Shown: piece by piece, positions 43,708-52,477 of the stretch | Position numbering within the stretch: position 1 is the first letter of the stretch | Layout of the letters: every line of letters begins with the position of its first letter | Assembly: GCF_900021165.1 (NCBI RefSeq) | Contig: NZ_FCOQ01000005.1 | Span: 1 to 56,657 of the forward strand | Length of the DNA: 56,657 nt | Source of the DNA: Paenibacillus phocaeensis | GTDB taxonomy: Bacteria > Bacillota > Bacilli > Paenibacillales > Paenibacillaceae | Reading direction: 5' to 3' | Notes under the pieces: generated by a model | Databases searched by the model: none | Seen by the model: the letters and a program-made list of their open reading frames with translations, nothing else | What the model was told of the DNA's origin: nothing | Made by a program: the position numbers and the translations under genes

Positions 43708-43720
43708 ATATGTATAACAG
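43698..43720. promoter_or_regulatory. Probable GntR (YtrA-type) autoregulatory operator
   Basis: CTGTTATA and TATAACAG form a perfect 8-bp inverted repeat with a seven-base centre covering the -10 element. It directly precedes a YtrA-type GntR gene, so binding by that regulator would block its own operon. Confidence 0.68.
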
Positions 43721-43743
43721 ATATAACGAAGGAGATGCCAACT

Positions 43744-44130
43744 GTGATTATTCAGCTGGATTTACAATCGGACATCCCGATCTATACACAGCTGGTCAAC
43801 CAAATTATCGAAGGGATTGCCAGCGGGCGGCTTCAATTGGGAGAACCCCTCCCGTCGGTCCGCAGCCTGGCTTCCGATATTGGGGTCAACCTGCATACGG
43901 TGAACAAAGCCTATACGCTCCTGAAGCAGGAAGGCTACATCCAGATCCACCGCCAAAAAGGCGTTGTCGTCGATCCGGTCTCCATGCCGCCGATCACGCC
44001 GGAATTTCGGGAGAAGCAGCGGCTTGAACTGCGCCCGATCGTGGCCGAAGCCATCTGCCGCGGGATGGACAAGGACGAACTGCTGCGGATCGTGGAGCAA
44101 ATTCATCAAGACATTACCCGAGAGGAGTAA
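43744..44130 (+). CDS. GntR-family regulator, YtrA type
   Basis: A 128-residue short GntR repressor: winged helix-turn-helix (about 8-75, with PSVRSLASDIGVNLHTVNKAY) and a short helical tail with the KDELLRIVEQIHQ segment, as in YtrA-type regulators. The start is GTG (VIIQLDLQSDIPIYTQL), nine bases after GGAG; the ATG three codons upstream abuts that site. It is the first gene of an operon with a membrane protein and probably a secreted hydrolase. It likely represses the operon through the palindrome at its -10. YtrA-type regulators usually control transporters or membrane proteins next door. Confidence 0.93.
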   Translation: MIIQLDLQSDIPIYTQLVNQIIEGIASGRLQLGEPLPSVRSLASDIGVNLHTVNKAYTLLKQEGYIQIHRQKGVVVDPVSMPPITPEFREKQRLELRPIVAEAICRGMDKDELLRIVEQIHQDITREE

Positions 44131-44136
44131 AGCAAT

Positions 44137-45240
44137 ATGCAGCTGATATCTACGTTTCTATTGTTGCTTATGTTTCTGCCCTTGTTAGCAGCCCTGGCCT
44201 TTATGCCTTATTTGACCCGGGAGACGGTAAGTTTCGGCGTATCCGTCAGCGAGGAGCAATACTGGAGCCCTGCGGTGCGACGGCTGCGACGGCAGTTTGC
44301 TTTTACTAGCGGCACCATCTATACGCTCCTGCTGCTCGCCTGCGTAGTTAGCCTTTGGAACAAGGATACGAATGAACAAGGCGCGTTGCTTGGCCTATAC
44401 ATCGGATTAACGGTGGTCCTTTCCATGGGAATTCATCTGGGCTTTTACTTTCGGATGAAAAAAATGCGTGCAACCCTGCCCGCAGTCCCGTCCGCTCCTG
44501 CCCTGATTGCGGTGGACACGAGCTTCCGCCGGCAAAAGCTGGCGTTATCCGGAAAATGGTTTCTGATTCACGTGGTTCTCATTCTCGCAAGTATCGCCCT
44601 GACTATAAGTCATTACGCAGACATTCCCGATCCGGTCGCGATGAAGTTTGATTTTACGGGTCAAGTGGTCAGCAGTGCCGCCAAATCGTACCGCGTCGTG
44701 TTATTTCCTAACGTGATGCAGTTGATCATGACCCTTCTATTCTGGTTTGTGAACTGGTCGATCCATCATAGCAAGCAGCAGCTTCAAGCTGCTGATCCGG
44801 AGCGCTCGCTTCGCCAAAACGCCGCGTTCCGCCGCAGATGGTCCGTATTTACGCTGAGCTCGTCCCTGGCGATGGTCCTGATGTTTTCGTTCATGCAAAT
44901 CAATATGATTCGTCCCATGGATATAGGCATCGTTTCATTGGTCAGTCTGGCCGTCCCCATGTTTATCGTGCTGTTTGCCCTGGTGTTGTCCTTCACGACA
45001 GGACAAGGCGGCAGCCGGATCGGCCGCAGGCCGTCCGCTGTGCGCTCGGGCACCGCGCCGGTTAAGGATGACCGTTACTGGAAGCTGGGATCCATTTATT
45101 TCAATCCTCAAGACCCCTCCCTGTTTGTGGAGAAAAGATCCGGGATCGGCTGGACCCTGAACTTCGCCAACCCGATTTCCTGGCTCACCCTGCTGGGCAT
45201 TCTGGTCGTTATCGCCTGTTCTGCCTGGTTTGCCAAATAG
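44137..45240 (+). CDS. DUF1648-domain membrane protein
   Basis: A 367-residue membrane protein with about eight helices. The region around HYADIPDPVAMKFDFTGQV matches the DUF1648 signature (the SdpI-like N-terminal part). The C-terminal DDRYWKLGSIYFNPQDPSLFVEKRSGIGWTLNF segment is a conserved motif of this group. Related Bacillus proteins lie beside short GntR regulators, as here. Their role is unknown; some SdpI relatives give immunity to membrane-active peptides. GAGGAG lies about eight bases upstream, overlapping the end of the GntR gene. Confidence 0.85.
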   Translation: MQLISTFLLLLMFLPLLAALAFMPYLTRETVSFGVSVSEEQYWSPAVRRLRRQFAFTSGTIYTLLLLACVVSLWNKDTNEQGALLGLYIGLTVVLSMGIHLGFYFRMKKMRATLPAVPSAPALIAVDTSFRRQKLALSGKWFLIHVVLILASIALTISHYADIPDPVAMKFDFTGQVVSSAAKSYRVVLFPNVMQLIMTLLFWFVNWSIHHSKQQLQAADPERSLRQNAAFRRRWSVFTLSSSLAMVLMFSFMQINMIRPMDIGIVSLVSLAVPMFIVLFALVLSFTTGQGGSRIGRRPSAVRSGTAPVKDDRYWKLGSIYFNPQDPSLFVEKRSGIGWTLNFANPISWLTLLGILVVIACSAWFAK

Positions 45241-45265
45241 ATCTTACCTTAAGGAGGAATTTCCT

Positions 45266-46924
45266 ATGACCCAACGATCCCCATGGTTTAAAAATGCGGC
45301 TGCCGCCACGCTGGCACTCAGCCTGGCCTTGCCTTCGGCTTCCGTCCTCGCGGCGAAGCAAAGCGCCACAGCGCTGGTCCCGCTTCGAGAAACCGCCGAG
45401 AGCTTCGGCGCGCAGGTTCACTGGGAATCCAGCAGCGCTACAATTCTTGTGACGAAGGACGGCCATAAGTTGGTGCTGACCCTGGGTTCGGCGGAGGCCT
45501 TGCTGGACGGGAAGCACGTTGCTTTAGAGGAGCCGGTACGTATTGCCGAGGGGCGCGCGCTTGTCGACGCTGAATTCCTGGCCGAAGCATTTAAGGTGAA
45601 GGATTCTGCGCAGACGGAAACCGCTGAGGCCCGCGATCACGCCGACTTGTTCCTGGAGGCGCTGCTGGCCGGAAACGGGGCTGAAGCGGCGAAATACGTC
45701 AGCGCTTCGTCGGCGTACGCTCTCCCCGCCGCCATGCTGGACTCGTTGTGGGCGAACTATGAGGCGGTGTTCGGCAAAGCGGTCGGCGCACCCTCCAAGA
45801 GCGAAACCGTTAATCAGGTTCATCGCAACGTAACGTATACCTTCCAAACCTCCGCGGTTCCGGTGAACCTGACCCTGCGGCTCAACGCCGCCGGGGAGAT
45901 CGATGATATGTATATCGCGGCCCAGGCCAACTCGGCGTATCAAAAGCCCGCCTACGAAGACGCTGCCGCCTACATCGAGCGGGAAGTGACCATTGGCGAA
46001 GGGGCCATGGCTCTGCCGGGCACATTGACGCTGCCGGCGGGCGACGGCCCGTTCCCGGCGATCGTGCTGGTACACGGCTCCGGCACGAACGACCGCGACG
46101 AGACGATCGGCAGCGCCAAGCCGTTCCGCGACCTCGCGGTTGGCCTGGCCGCACAAGGGATCGCCGTGCTGCGATACGACAAAGTCACGTACGAACATAC
46201 GTTTAAAGTGGCCGCCGATTCAAAGTTCACGCTGAAAAAAGAAACCGTCGACGATGCCTTGAAGGCCGTCGAGTTACTGAAGCGGACGCCGGAAGTCGAT
46301 GCTTCCCGCATCTTCGTGGCCGGCCACAGCCAGGGCGGCTACGCAATGCCGCTGATCACCGCCGGCGATGCGAACGGCGACATCGCCGGAACGATCTTGC
46401 TGTCCGGGCCCAGCGGCAAATTCGCCGACGTATTAACCGAGCAGCAAGCCGAACTCGTCAGCCGCGTGAAGCAGTTGGGACTGGACCCGGCGCCGTACGA
46501 GCAGCAAGCCGCTGTCTATACGTCGATCGCCGCGATGGTCAACGATCCGCAGTATACGGTCGACCATATGCCGGAGCAGTTCCCCGCCCAACCCGCATAT
46601 TGGTGGTTTGAGCAGAAGAATTACGTCCCGGCCGAGCTCGCCAAGCAGCAGTCCGGACCGATGCTGATCCTGCAAGGTGAAAACGACTGGCAGGTGACGA
46701 TGAAGCAATTCGAGAGCTGGAAAGCAGCGCTTCAGAACCGCAACGACGTCACGTTCAAGTCGTACCCGCAGGTCAATCACCTGCTGGCCAAGGTGAACAG
46801 CCTCTCTACCGGCGCCGAATACGCCCAGCCGTCCAACGTCTCCAAGGAGATCATCGACGATATCGCGGCTTGGGTGTGCTCCGGATGCAGCCTGCCGCAG
46901 CCAGGAGCAGGCACAAAAAAATAA
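45266..46924 (+). CDS. Secreted alpha/beta hydrolase with N-terminal stalk domain
   Basis: A 552-residue exported protein. A signal peptide (about 1-29) is followed by a copper-amine-oxidase-like stalk (about 33-110), a DUF3887-like domain (about 115-225) and an alpha/beta hydrolase domain. The hydrolase domain shows the oxyanion-hole region LVHGSGTNDRDETIG, nucleophile elbow GHSQGG, an Asp in LILQGENDWQV and the catalytic His in YPQVNHLL. Natural substrate is probably a small ester. The ATG at 45266 has AAGGAGG seven bases upstream; the open frame extends further only by chance. It is 25 bases after the membrane-protein gene and probably belongs to the GntR operon. Confidence 0.9.
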   Translation: MTQRSPWFKNAAAATLALSLALPSASVLAAKQSATALVPLRETAESFGAQVHWESSSATILVTKDGHKLVLTLGSAEALLDGKHVALEEPVRIAEGRALVDAEFLAEAFKVKDSAQTETAEARDHADLFLEALLAGNGAEAAKYVSASSAYALPAAMLDSLWANYEAVFGKAVGAPSKSETVNQVHRNVTYTFQTSAVPVNLTLRLNAAGEIDDMYIAAQANSAYQKPAYEDAAAYIEREVTIGEGAMALPGTLTLPAGDGPFPAIVLVHGSGTNDRDETIGSAKPFRDLAVGLAAQGIAVLRYDKVTYEHTFKVAADSKFTLKKETVDDALKAVELLKRTPEVDASRIFVAGHSQGGYAMPLITAGDANGDIAGTILLSGPSGKFADVLTEQQAELVSRVKQLGLDPAPYEQQAAVYTSIAAMVNDPQYTVDHMPEQFPAQPAYWWFEQKNYVPAELAKQQSGPMLILQGENDWQVTMKQFESWKAALQNRNDVTFKSYPQVNHLLAKVNSLSTGAEYAQPSNVSKEIIDDIAAWVCSGCSLPQPGAGTKK

Positions 46925-46949
46925 GGTGAACAAATCACCTTATTTCCCC
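46914..46949. terminator. Bidirectional terminator between hydrolase and IclR genes
   Basis: AAATAAGGTGA (46919-46929) pairs with TCACCTTATTT (46935-46945). On the minus strand it is followed by seven T, so it mainly ends the IclR transcript. On the plus strand the tail is shorter. Confidence 0.78.
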
Positions 46950-46964
46950 ATCGGATGTCACCGG

Positions 46965-47705
46965 CTACATCATCATTCCCATCTCCCGGGCCGCTTCCAC
47001 CAGGATCGGCCCGTATTCCTCCAGCCGCTGCAGCGTCAAGCGGCTGACCGGCCCCGACACGGACAGGGCCGCAGCCAGCTTCCCCGTCCGGTCGAAGATC
47101 GGCGCGGAGACGGCGGACGCCCCCGGCTCCCGCTCCTCGTAGCTGGTGGCATATCCGTGTTCACGGATCTCCTCCAGCTGCGCCACGTAAGCCGCCCGGT
47201 CAACCGCCGGCGGCCAATCCGGGCTGTCCAGCACCGCCTGGAGCACCTCGTCGCCCGAGTAGGCGACGAGCACCTTGCTGGACGCGCCCACGTACAGCGG
47301 CAGCCGTGCCCCGACCGGCGCGACCCGGCGGATCGCCTGGTTGCTCTGCACCGCCTGGATTCGCAGCCGCTCGATGCCATCGCGCAAATACAGGCTGACC
47401 GTCTCGCCGAGCCGGTCGCGCAGCCGCTCCATCTGCGGCAGCAACAGCACGGCCGGATCGTCGCTGTGGGACATATGCGTCGACAGTTCCCACACCTTGA
47501 GACCCAGGCGGTATTTCTCCGTCGCTGGATCGCGAACGACAAACCCCCGTTCCTCCAGCGTGGTTAACAAGCGGTGGACCGTGCTTTTATGCAGACTGAT
47601 TTCGGCGGCAATCTCCGTCAACCCCAAATCGCTTGCTTTCGTGAAGCAACCCAATATATCCAACGCCCGCTCAACCGCGCGCACCGTCAGCTTCCGGTCT
47701 TCCAT
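46965..47705 (-). CDS. IclR-family transcriptional regulator
   Basis: A 246-residue regulator with an N-terminal winged helix-turn-helix (about 8-65, with LTEIAAEISLHKSTVHRLLTTL) and a C-terminal ligand-binding GAF-like domain (about 80-240) ending in the RTGKLAAALSVSGP signature. GGGGGA lies about seven bases before the ATG. No catabolic gene of the kind usually controlled by IclR regulators is adjacent, so the target is unknown. An inverted repeat GTTTCA-N5-TGAAAC lies 17 bases upstream of the start. Confidence 0.93.
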   Translation of the reverse strand: MEDRKLTVRAVERALDILGCFTKASDLGLTEIAAEISLHKSTVHRLLTTLEERGFVVRDPATEKYRLGLKVWELSTHMSHSDDPAVLLLPQMERLRDRLGETVSLYLRDGIERLRIQAVQSNQAIRRVAPVGARLPLYVGASSKVLVAYSGDEVLQAVLDSPDWPPAVDRAAYVAQLEEIREHGYATSYEEREPGASAVSAPIFDRTGKLAAALSVSGPVSRLTLQRLEEYGPILVEAAREMGMMM

Positions 47706-47721
47706 CCGGCATCCCCCTTAG

Positions 47722-47738
47722 GTTTCACCATATGAAAC
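47722..47738. promoter_or_regulatory. Possible IclR operator
   Basis: GTTTCA and TGAAAC are perfect 6-bp arms around five bases, with a further TATGAAAG 12 bases away. It lies just upstream of the IclR gene and could be its autoregulatory site. Confidence 0.4.
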
Positions 47739-47954
47739 TCAGTTACATAAATTATATGAAAGAAGCGAATTTCCGTCAATGAAACACCTTCCATCGACAT
47801 GCCATTGACATTGATAAAGGATCGACTTACGATTAAATTCAGGAGAATCGTGTTATTTCGACAATTCCTCGGATTTATCTGCTAATCAAAACGTTTTTCT
47901 AATGGGAAACTGTCCAGAACGCCATCATATAATCTAGTAATGGGAGGGAAGCGT

Positions 47955-48986
47955 ATGAGCCACACCGGCCGAAATGACCTTCCCTTGCCTTCTTCGGCTT
48001 ACGTTACCGGCGATGCTCCCGTGGCCGTCGCCCGGCGCATCCGTGTCAAGAATATCCTCGTAGCGCTTTTGCTGTCCGTGCTGTTTTTCCTGATCTTCTG
48101 TTTCGTCTCCCTGCACGGCTATATCGCCTGGGTGTTGTCCAACCCGAAGGTGGCACCGCTATATTCCAATCCAAAGCTGTCCATCAACCTCGAATACGAG
48201 GACATCGCTTTTCCCGCGGCCGACGGGAGCCGAATAATGCAAGGGTGGTATATCCCCGCGGAGGATTCCGTCAAAACGATCGTGTTTAGCCATGGATATG
48301 GGGCCAATCGCGAGGAATCCTGGATTCCGATGTATGATCTGGCCAATTTCGCCCATCGGTTGAACTTCAATGTCCTGATGTTTGATTACGGCTTTGCCGC
48401 CCAGAACAGCAAAGAAGTCGCCACCGGGGGCAAGAAGGAAGCGCAGCAGCTGCTCGGAGCGATTCAGGTTGCCAAGCAGCGAGGGGGTCAGGAGATCATC
48501 GTCTGGGGCTTCTCCATGGGAGCCGGAACCGCCTTGCAAGCCGCTTTGAAAAGCCCGGACATCGACGGCATGATCCTCGACAGCACCTTCCTTTTAGAGC
48601 CGGATACGATGTACCATAACCTCCGTCAGCATATCGGACTGCCCCGCCATCCGTCGCTGGAGATCATCGGCATGCTGCTTCCGGTGCTCAACGGGACCAG
48701 CCTGCGGCAAATTCCGTACGCCCAGGTCAAAACGGAGGATTATCCCTTTCCGACCTTGTTCATTCACGGCACCGAGGATGAAAAAGCGCCCTACCCGATC
48801 GCCGAAAAGCTGGCGGCGAACCAGACCAACCCGAATTCCGGCGTGTGGATCGTGGACGGCGCCCATCATGAGATGATTTTTCGCGAGCATCCTAAAGAGT
48901 ATTTACGCAAGGTGTCGCTGTTCCTCGGTCAGATCAAGCTGACATCCGATCATACAAATGTACCTACCGGGTCCGTATCTGAATAG
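47955..48986 (+). CDS. Membrane-anchored alpha/beta hydrolase
   Basis: A 343-residue protein with one N-terminal helix (about 35-58) and an external alpha/beta hydrolase domain of the YqkD/Bem46-like kind. It shows the oxyanion region VFSHGYGANREE, nucleophile elbow WGFSMGAG, acid residue region LFIHGTEDEKAPY and catalytic His in VDGAHHEMIF. The ATG at 47955 has GGGAGG seven bases upstream, better than the ATG 15 bases earlier. It stands alone between the IclR regulator and the SOD fusion gene. Substrate unknown. Confidence 0.9.
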   Translation: MSHTGRNDLPLPSSAYVTGDAPVAVARRIRVKNILVALLLSVLFFLIFCFVSLHGYIAWVLSNPKVAPLYSNPKLSINLEYEDIAFPAADGSRIMQGWYIPAEDSVKTIVFSHGYGANREESWIPMYDLANFAHRLNFNVLMFDYGFAAQNSKEVATGGKKEAQQLLGAIQVAKQRGGQEIIVWGFSMGAGTALQAALKSPDIDGMILDSTFLLEPDTMYHNLRQHIGLPRHPSLEIIGMLLPVLNGTSLRQIPYAQVKTEDYPFPTLFIHGTEDEKAPYPIAEKLAANQTNPNSGVWIVDGAHHEMIFREHPKEYLRKVSLFLGQIKLTSDHTNVPTGSVSE

Positions 48987-49052
48987 CATAAGCCAACCCT
49001 CCTCGCCCATAAGCTGGTAATAATGACTTCTTAATCCTGAGGAGGTAGGCCG

Positions 49053-50411
49053 ATGTTGTTCGTATACGGGCCTTTTTTGCCTGTACGCATTTTGGAGGAA
49101 ATCCGCTTCTGGAAGCAGCAAGAGGCGGAGCATACGGAGGTGATTCAGGCCATTGTCCCCGGCCTGGAGGCCAATTACGTCCGGCTGCTGGAAGAATGGA
49201 AGCCGATCTTTGCGGGGACGGAGGCGGCGGCCGACAGGCTGCTGCGTTATGCCTTAGCCACCCCTCACGGCCCCTCGAGCCCGGAGGTCATCCGGCAGAC
49301 GGAACGGCTTCTGCAGGCTTCATTTCAGCAGTCGCGGGAATTCATCCGCCAGCTCGAGTTCATGCTGAAGCATAGTCCTGCTGTCAAACAGGTACCGCTT
49401 GCCCCCGTCGTCTTGCTGCACATTATTCGCGAATCGGCGTATTTCCTCGAGGTGCTCGAGCGGCTGAACCGGCCGGGGGAAATTGCCGGCAGTATGGCCG
49501 GGACGCCAACCTATCCTTCTCCCCCGGTACCCGGAGCACCGTTGCCTTATAATCGGGATGAACAAGAGACGACGGCGACGCCTGAGCCGCCGGTCTTGAA
49601 AGCGCCAACGGCGGCCGCCATTTCCGACGTGTTAAACCGTGCAGACGCAGTCGGGGGGAGCGATGCGGCGAATGACACCGCCAATGACGGGCTGGAAGCC
49701 GCGCCGGAAGAACCCTCCCTTCGCCGGGAGCCGGCGGCTGTCGAGAACGCCGCCGCAGCGGACGCAGCGCTCGTACCGGAACGCCCCGTCCCGATTGGCG
49801 GTCATACGCTGCCGCCCCTGCCCTACCCGTATAACGCGCTGGAGCCCCACATCGATGAGCAGACGATGCGCATTCACCACGACAAACACCATAAGACGTA
49901 TGTCGACGATTTGAACAAAGCGGAGCTTAAGCTGCAGGATGCTCGCAAATCCGGCAACTTCGATTTAGTGAAGCATTGGGAGCGGGAGCTGGCGTTTAAC
50001 GGAGCGGGGCATTACCTTCATACGATTTTCTGGGACATTATGAATCCGCAGGGGGGCGGCAAACCGGAAGGCGAGCTGCTTCAGCAAATCAAACGGGATT
50101 TCGGCAGCTACGACGCGTTCCATAAACAATTCTCCGAGGCGGCCGCGAAGGTTGAAGGCGGCGGCTGGGCGATCCTCGTGTGGAGCCCGCGCAGCCATCG
50201 GCTGGAGATCCTCACCGCCGAGAAGCACCAGAACCTGTCGCAATGGGACATTGTCCCGCTGCTTCCGCTGGACGTTTGGGAGCATGCGTATTACCTGAAG
50301 CATCAAAACGTGCGTGCCGACTACATTAAAGCATGGTGGAACGTCGTATATTGGCCGGCGGTCGCCAAACGTTACGAAGCCGCGAGAAAATTAAAATGGC
50401 AACCGTTTTAA
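49053..50411 (+). CDS. DUF2935-like / Fe-Mn superoxide dismutase fusion
   Basis: A 452-residue two-domain protein. Residues about 1-145 are helical and resemble the metal-binding DUF2935 fold (ILEEIRFWKQQEAEH and LLHIIRESAYFLEVL). Residues 146-245 are a Pro/Ala/Glu-rich linker. Residues about 250-452 form a complete Fe/Mn superoxide dismutase with ligands His275, His323 (GAGHYLHTIFW region) and the Asp/His of LDVWEHAYY. The SOD half is close to B. subtilis SodF, which has a shorter, different N-terminal extension. GAGGAGG precedes the ATG by eight bases. A second, ordinary sodA lies 5 kb away. Confidence 0.92.
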   Translation: MLFVYGPFLPVRILEEIRFWKQQEAEHTEVIQAIVPGLEANYVRLLEEWKPIFAGTEAAADRLLRYALATPHGPSSPEVIRQTERLLQASFQQSREFIRQLEFMLKHSPAVKQVPLAPVVLLHIIRESAYFLEVLERLNRPGEIAGSMAGTPTYPSPPVPGAPLPYNRDEQETTATPEPPVLKAPTAAAISDVLNRADAVGGSDAANDTANDGLEAAPEEPSLRREPAAVENAAAADAALVPERPVPIGGHTLPPLPYPYNALEPHIDEQTMRIHHDKHHKTYVDDLNKAELKLQDARKSGNFDLVKHWERELAFNGAGHYLHTIFWDIMNPQGGGKPEGELLQQIKRDFGSYDAFHKQFSEAAAKVEGGGWAILVWSPRSHRLEILTAEKHQNLSQWDIVPLLPLDVWEHAYYLKHQNVRADYIKAWWNVVYWPAVAKRYEAARKLKWQPF

Positions 50412-50428
50412 ACGGCTGCCATTTTTTT
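50394..50428. terminator. Bidirectional terminator between SOD fusion and folE
   Basis: AAATGGCAACCGTTT pairs with AAACGGCTGCCATTT around a very short loop. Seven T follow on the plus strand and TTTTAATTTT on the minus strand, so it serves both converging genes. The stem overlaps the last codons of the SOD gene. Confidence 0.88.
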
Positions 50429-50441
50429 CGACAAGTGGACT

Positions 50442-51035
50442 CTATTCCTTCAGCAAAGACAAGAACTCTGCCCGGGAAGCCGCATCCTTGCGGAAGCTTC
50501 CGCGTACGGCGGAGGTCACGGTTTTGCTGCCCGGCTTCTTGACGCCGCGGGAGCACATGCACAGATGCTCGCCTTCGACGACAACCATCACGCCTTTGGG
50601 CTTCAGCACCTCATCCATAATGTCCGCAATTTGCGAAGTAATCCGCTCCTGCACCTGCAGACGACGGGTTACCGCCTCAACCAGACGGGCCAGCTTGCTG
50701 AGCCCGGCGATCCGGCCGCTCGGAATATAGCCGATATGGGCTTTACCGAAGAAAGGCGCCATATGATGCTCGCATTGACTGTAGTAGACGATGTCCTTCA
50801 CGATAACAAGCTCCTCGTGGTTCTCCTCAAAGGTCACGCCCAGCACGTCCCGCGGATCCACTTCATACCCGGCAAAAATCTCTTCATACATCCGGGTCAC
50901 CCGGGCCGGCGTTTCGAGCAGTCCTTCGCGTTCCACGTCTTCCCCGATCAATTTCAGGATTTCCCGAACATGATGTTCGATCTGCTCCCGGTTGTCGCCT
51001 ACTTGCTTATTCACGTAATCCTTCAATCCAGCCAT
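50442..51035 (-). CDS. folE: GTP cyclohydrolase I
   Basis: A 197-residue enzyme that converts GTP to 7,8-dihydroneopterin triphosphate, the first step to folate and also to queuosine precursors. Zinc ligands Cys88 and His91 (SQCEHHM) and Cys159 (HLCMCSRG) are in place, with the [12 protein letters not shown] and [10 protein letters not shown] motifs. GGAGG-like sites precede the ATG. It lies 43 bases after the yneF-like gene and downstream of queG on the same strand, so the folate/queuosine link may be a real operon association. The family is ubiquitous and full-length here. Confidence 0.97.
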   Translation of the reverse strand: MAGLKDYVNKQVGDNREQIEHHVREILKLIGEDVEREGLLETPARVTRMYEEIFAGYEVDPRDVLGVTFEENHEELVIVKDIVYYSQCEHHMAPFFGKAHIGYIPSGRIAGLSKLARLVEAVTRRLQVQERITSQIADIMDEVLKPKGVMVVVEGEHLCMCSRGVKKPGSKTVTSAVRGSFRKDAASRAEFLSLLKE

Positions 51036-51078
51036 CTTCAGCGCCTCCTCCTTTCAATAAAGTATGGCGAAACTTACT

Positions 51079-51321
51079 TTATTTTCTCTTCTTCGTCGGA
51101 TGTCCCGCTCCCGGCGCTTGTCCGCCTTGGTTCTTCATCATTTGCTGCGCGCGTTGCATCTGCTTGCTGTTGAGGTTATACCCCATCTGCTTCGCCATCT
51201 TCTGCAGCATTTGCGGGTCGTTCTGCATCTTCGTAAGCTGTCTGCGGAGGTAAAAGACCCCGATCGCGAAGCCGCCGACCAGACCGACGATTAAAGTAAT
51301 GATTGGAATAACGATATCCAT
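51079..51321 (-). CDS. UPF0154 small membrane protein (YneF-like)
   Basis: An 80-residue protein with one N-terminal helix (about 4-25) followed by the UPF0154 motif FYLRRQLTKMQNDPQMLQKMAKQMGYNLNSKQ and a basic, Gln-rich tail. It matches B. subtilis YneF in length and pattern. AGGGGTGG precedes the ATG by seven bases. Function unknown; it is conserved across Bacillales. Confidence 0.88.
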   Translation of the reverse strand: MDIVIPIITLIVGLVGGFAIGVFYLRRQLTKMQNDPQMLQKMAKQMGYNLNSKQMQRAQQMMKNQGGQAPGAGHPTKKRK

Positions 51322-51416
51322 GTTTCAGCCACCCCTGGGTTATAATCGTGCTGCCCCTGCCCTAAGGCCGGCGCACTTCAAATATCATAGCATCCCGCCT
51401 GACGCGATTCAAGAAT

Positions 51417-52451
51417 TCAAGCCAAAACCGCCTCGATAAACAACGTGGTTTCCGTTGCCAGGTCAACCTCGTTTACGTCCAGTTCATCGCCGGTGCCCCG
51501 CACGATCCGGATGACCGGCCGGCCCGGTAGCCCCCGGTGCTGCCTGACTACCACACCGATCTCCTTGGTCCCGAGCCGAACGGAGGTTCCATTCGGATAA
51601 ACGGAGATGATGCGCATAAATTCCACCAGCACCTCGTGGTCCAGCTCCTGTTCCGAGCCGGCCAGCAAATGCTCGCAGGCCTCATGCGGCAGTAAGACCC
51701 GCCCGTCCTTGCCCCCGCCGCTGATCAGATTGTCATACATATTGGCGACGGCGACGATCCGCGGGAACAGATGGATTTCGTCTCCCGCGATCCCCCGCGG
51801 GATACCGCCTCCATCCGGGCGTTCATGATGCTGCAGCGCCGTGTGGGCAATCAACAGATTGAACTCGCGCTTATGGCGCAGCAGCTCGTATCCCCGCCAT
51901 GTGTGATGGTTTTTGGGATCTTCCGGATTGGCTCCTTCCGGCAGTTCCAGCGATTTGCCGATATCGTGCAGCAGCGCGCCAATCGCCAAATCCTTAAGCT
52001 GGGAATACCCCAACCCCAGATTCAATCCAATCATCGAGGAGATCAGGCTGACATTAACCGCGTGAAGATAAGAGGCATTGTCCACCGTTCGAATGTCGGT
52101 GAGCTGCAGCAGCACTTCCTTGTTATTCAGCACATCGGTCAACAGGGAATCGACGCTGGCACTGATCTTGCGCGTGCTCCAGTCCTTGCCGGAACGGATC
52201 GCCTGCAGCGTTTCGGACATTTCCCGGAACACCGCTTGTTTGGTTGACTCGCTGAGTACATCCTCGATTTTGATATCCTCAAAATCCGGATCCTTGATAT
52301 ATAACATCGTCACGCCGATCCGCTTCAGCGTATTGATCATAAAAACCGTAAGCTGAACCCCCGCCGATAACAGCACGGTTCCATTTGCGGAATACACGGT
52401 TTTGCCCAATAATTGCCCCGGTTCGATATCCTCAATACTGATGTAACGCAT
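51417..52451 (-). CDS. HD-GYP domain protein
   Basis: A 344-residue protein likely to be a cyclic-di-GMP phosphodiesterase or a related signalling protein. After an N-terminal DUF3391-like region (about 1-60) the HD-GYP domain (about 120-290) has LLHDIGKS and the downstream HHERPDGGGIPRGIAGDEIHLFPRI block. The signature tripeptide GYP reads GIP, which may affect activity. The start is ATG at 52451. It follows queG by 26 bases and is probably co-transcribed with it. The last 60 or so residues resemble a PilZ-independent C-terminal tail of unknown role. Confidence 0.87.
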   Translation of the reverse strand: MRYISIEDIEPGQLLGKTVYSANGTVLLSAGVQLTVFMINTLKRIGVTMLYIKDPDFEDIKIEDVLSESTKQAVFREMSETLQAIRSGKDWSTRKISASVDSLLTDVLNNKEVLLQLTDIRTVDNASYLHAVNVSLISSMIGLNLGLGYSQLKDLAIGALLHDIGKSLELPEGANPEDPKNHHTWRGYELLRHKREFNLLIAHTALQHHERPDGGGIPRGIAGDEIHLFPRIVAVANMYDNLISGGGKDGRVLLPHEACEHLLAGSEQELDHEVLVEFMRIISVYPNGTSVRLGTKEIGVVVRQHRGLPGRPVIRIVRGTGDELDVNEVDLATETTLFIEAVLA

Positions 52452-52477
52452 AATCGTTTTATCCCCCTTGCCGGATA

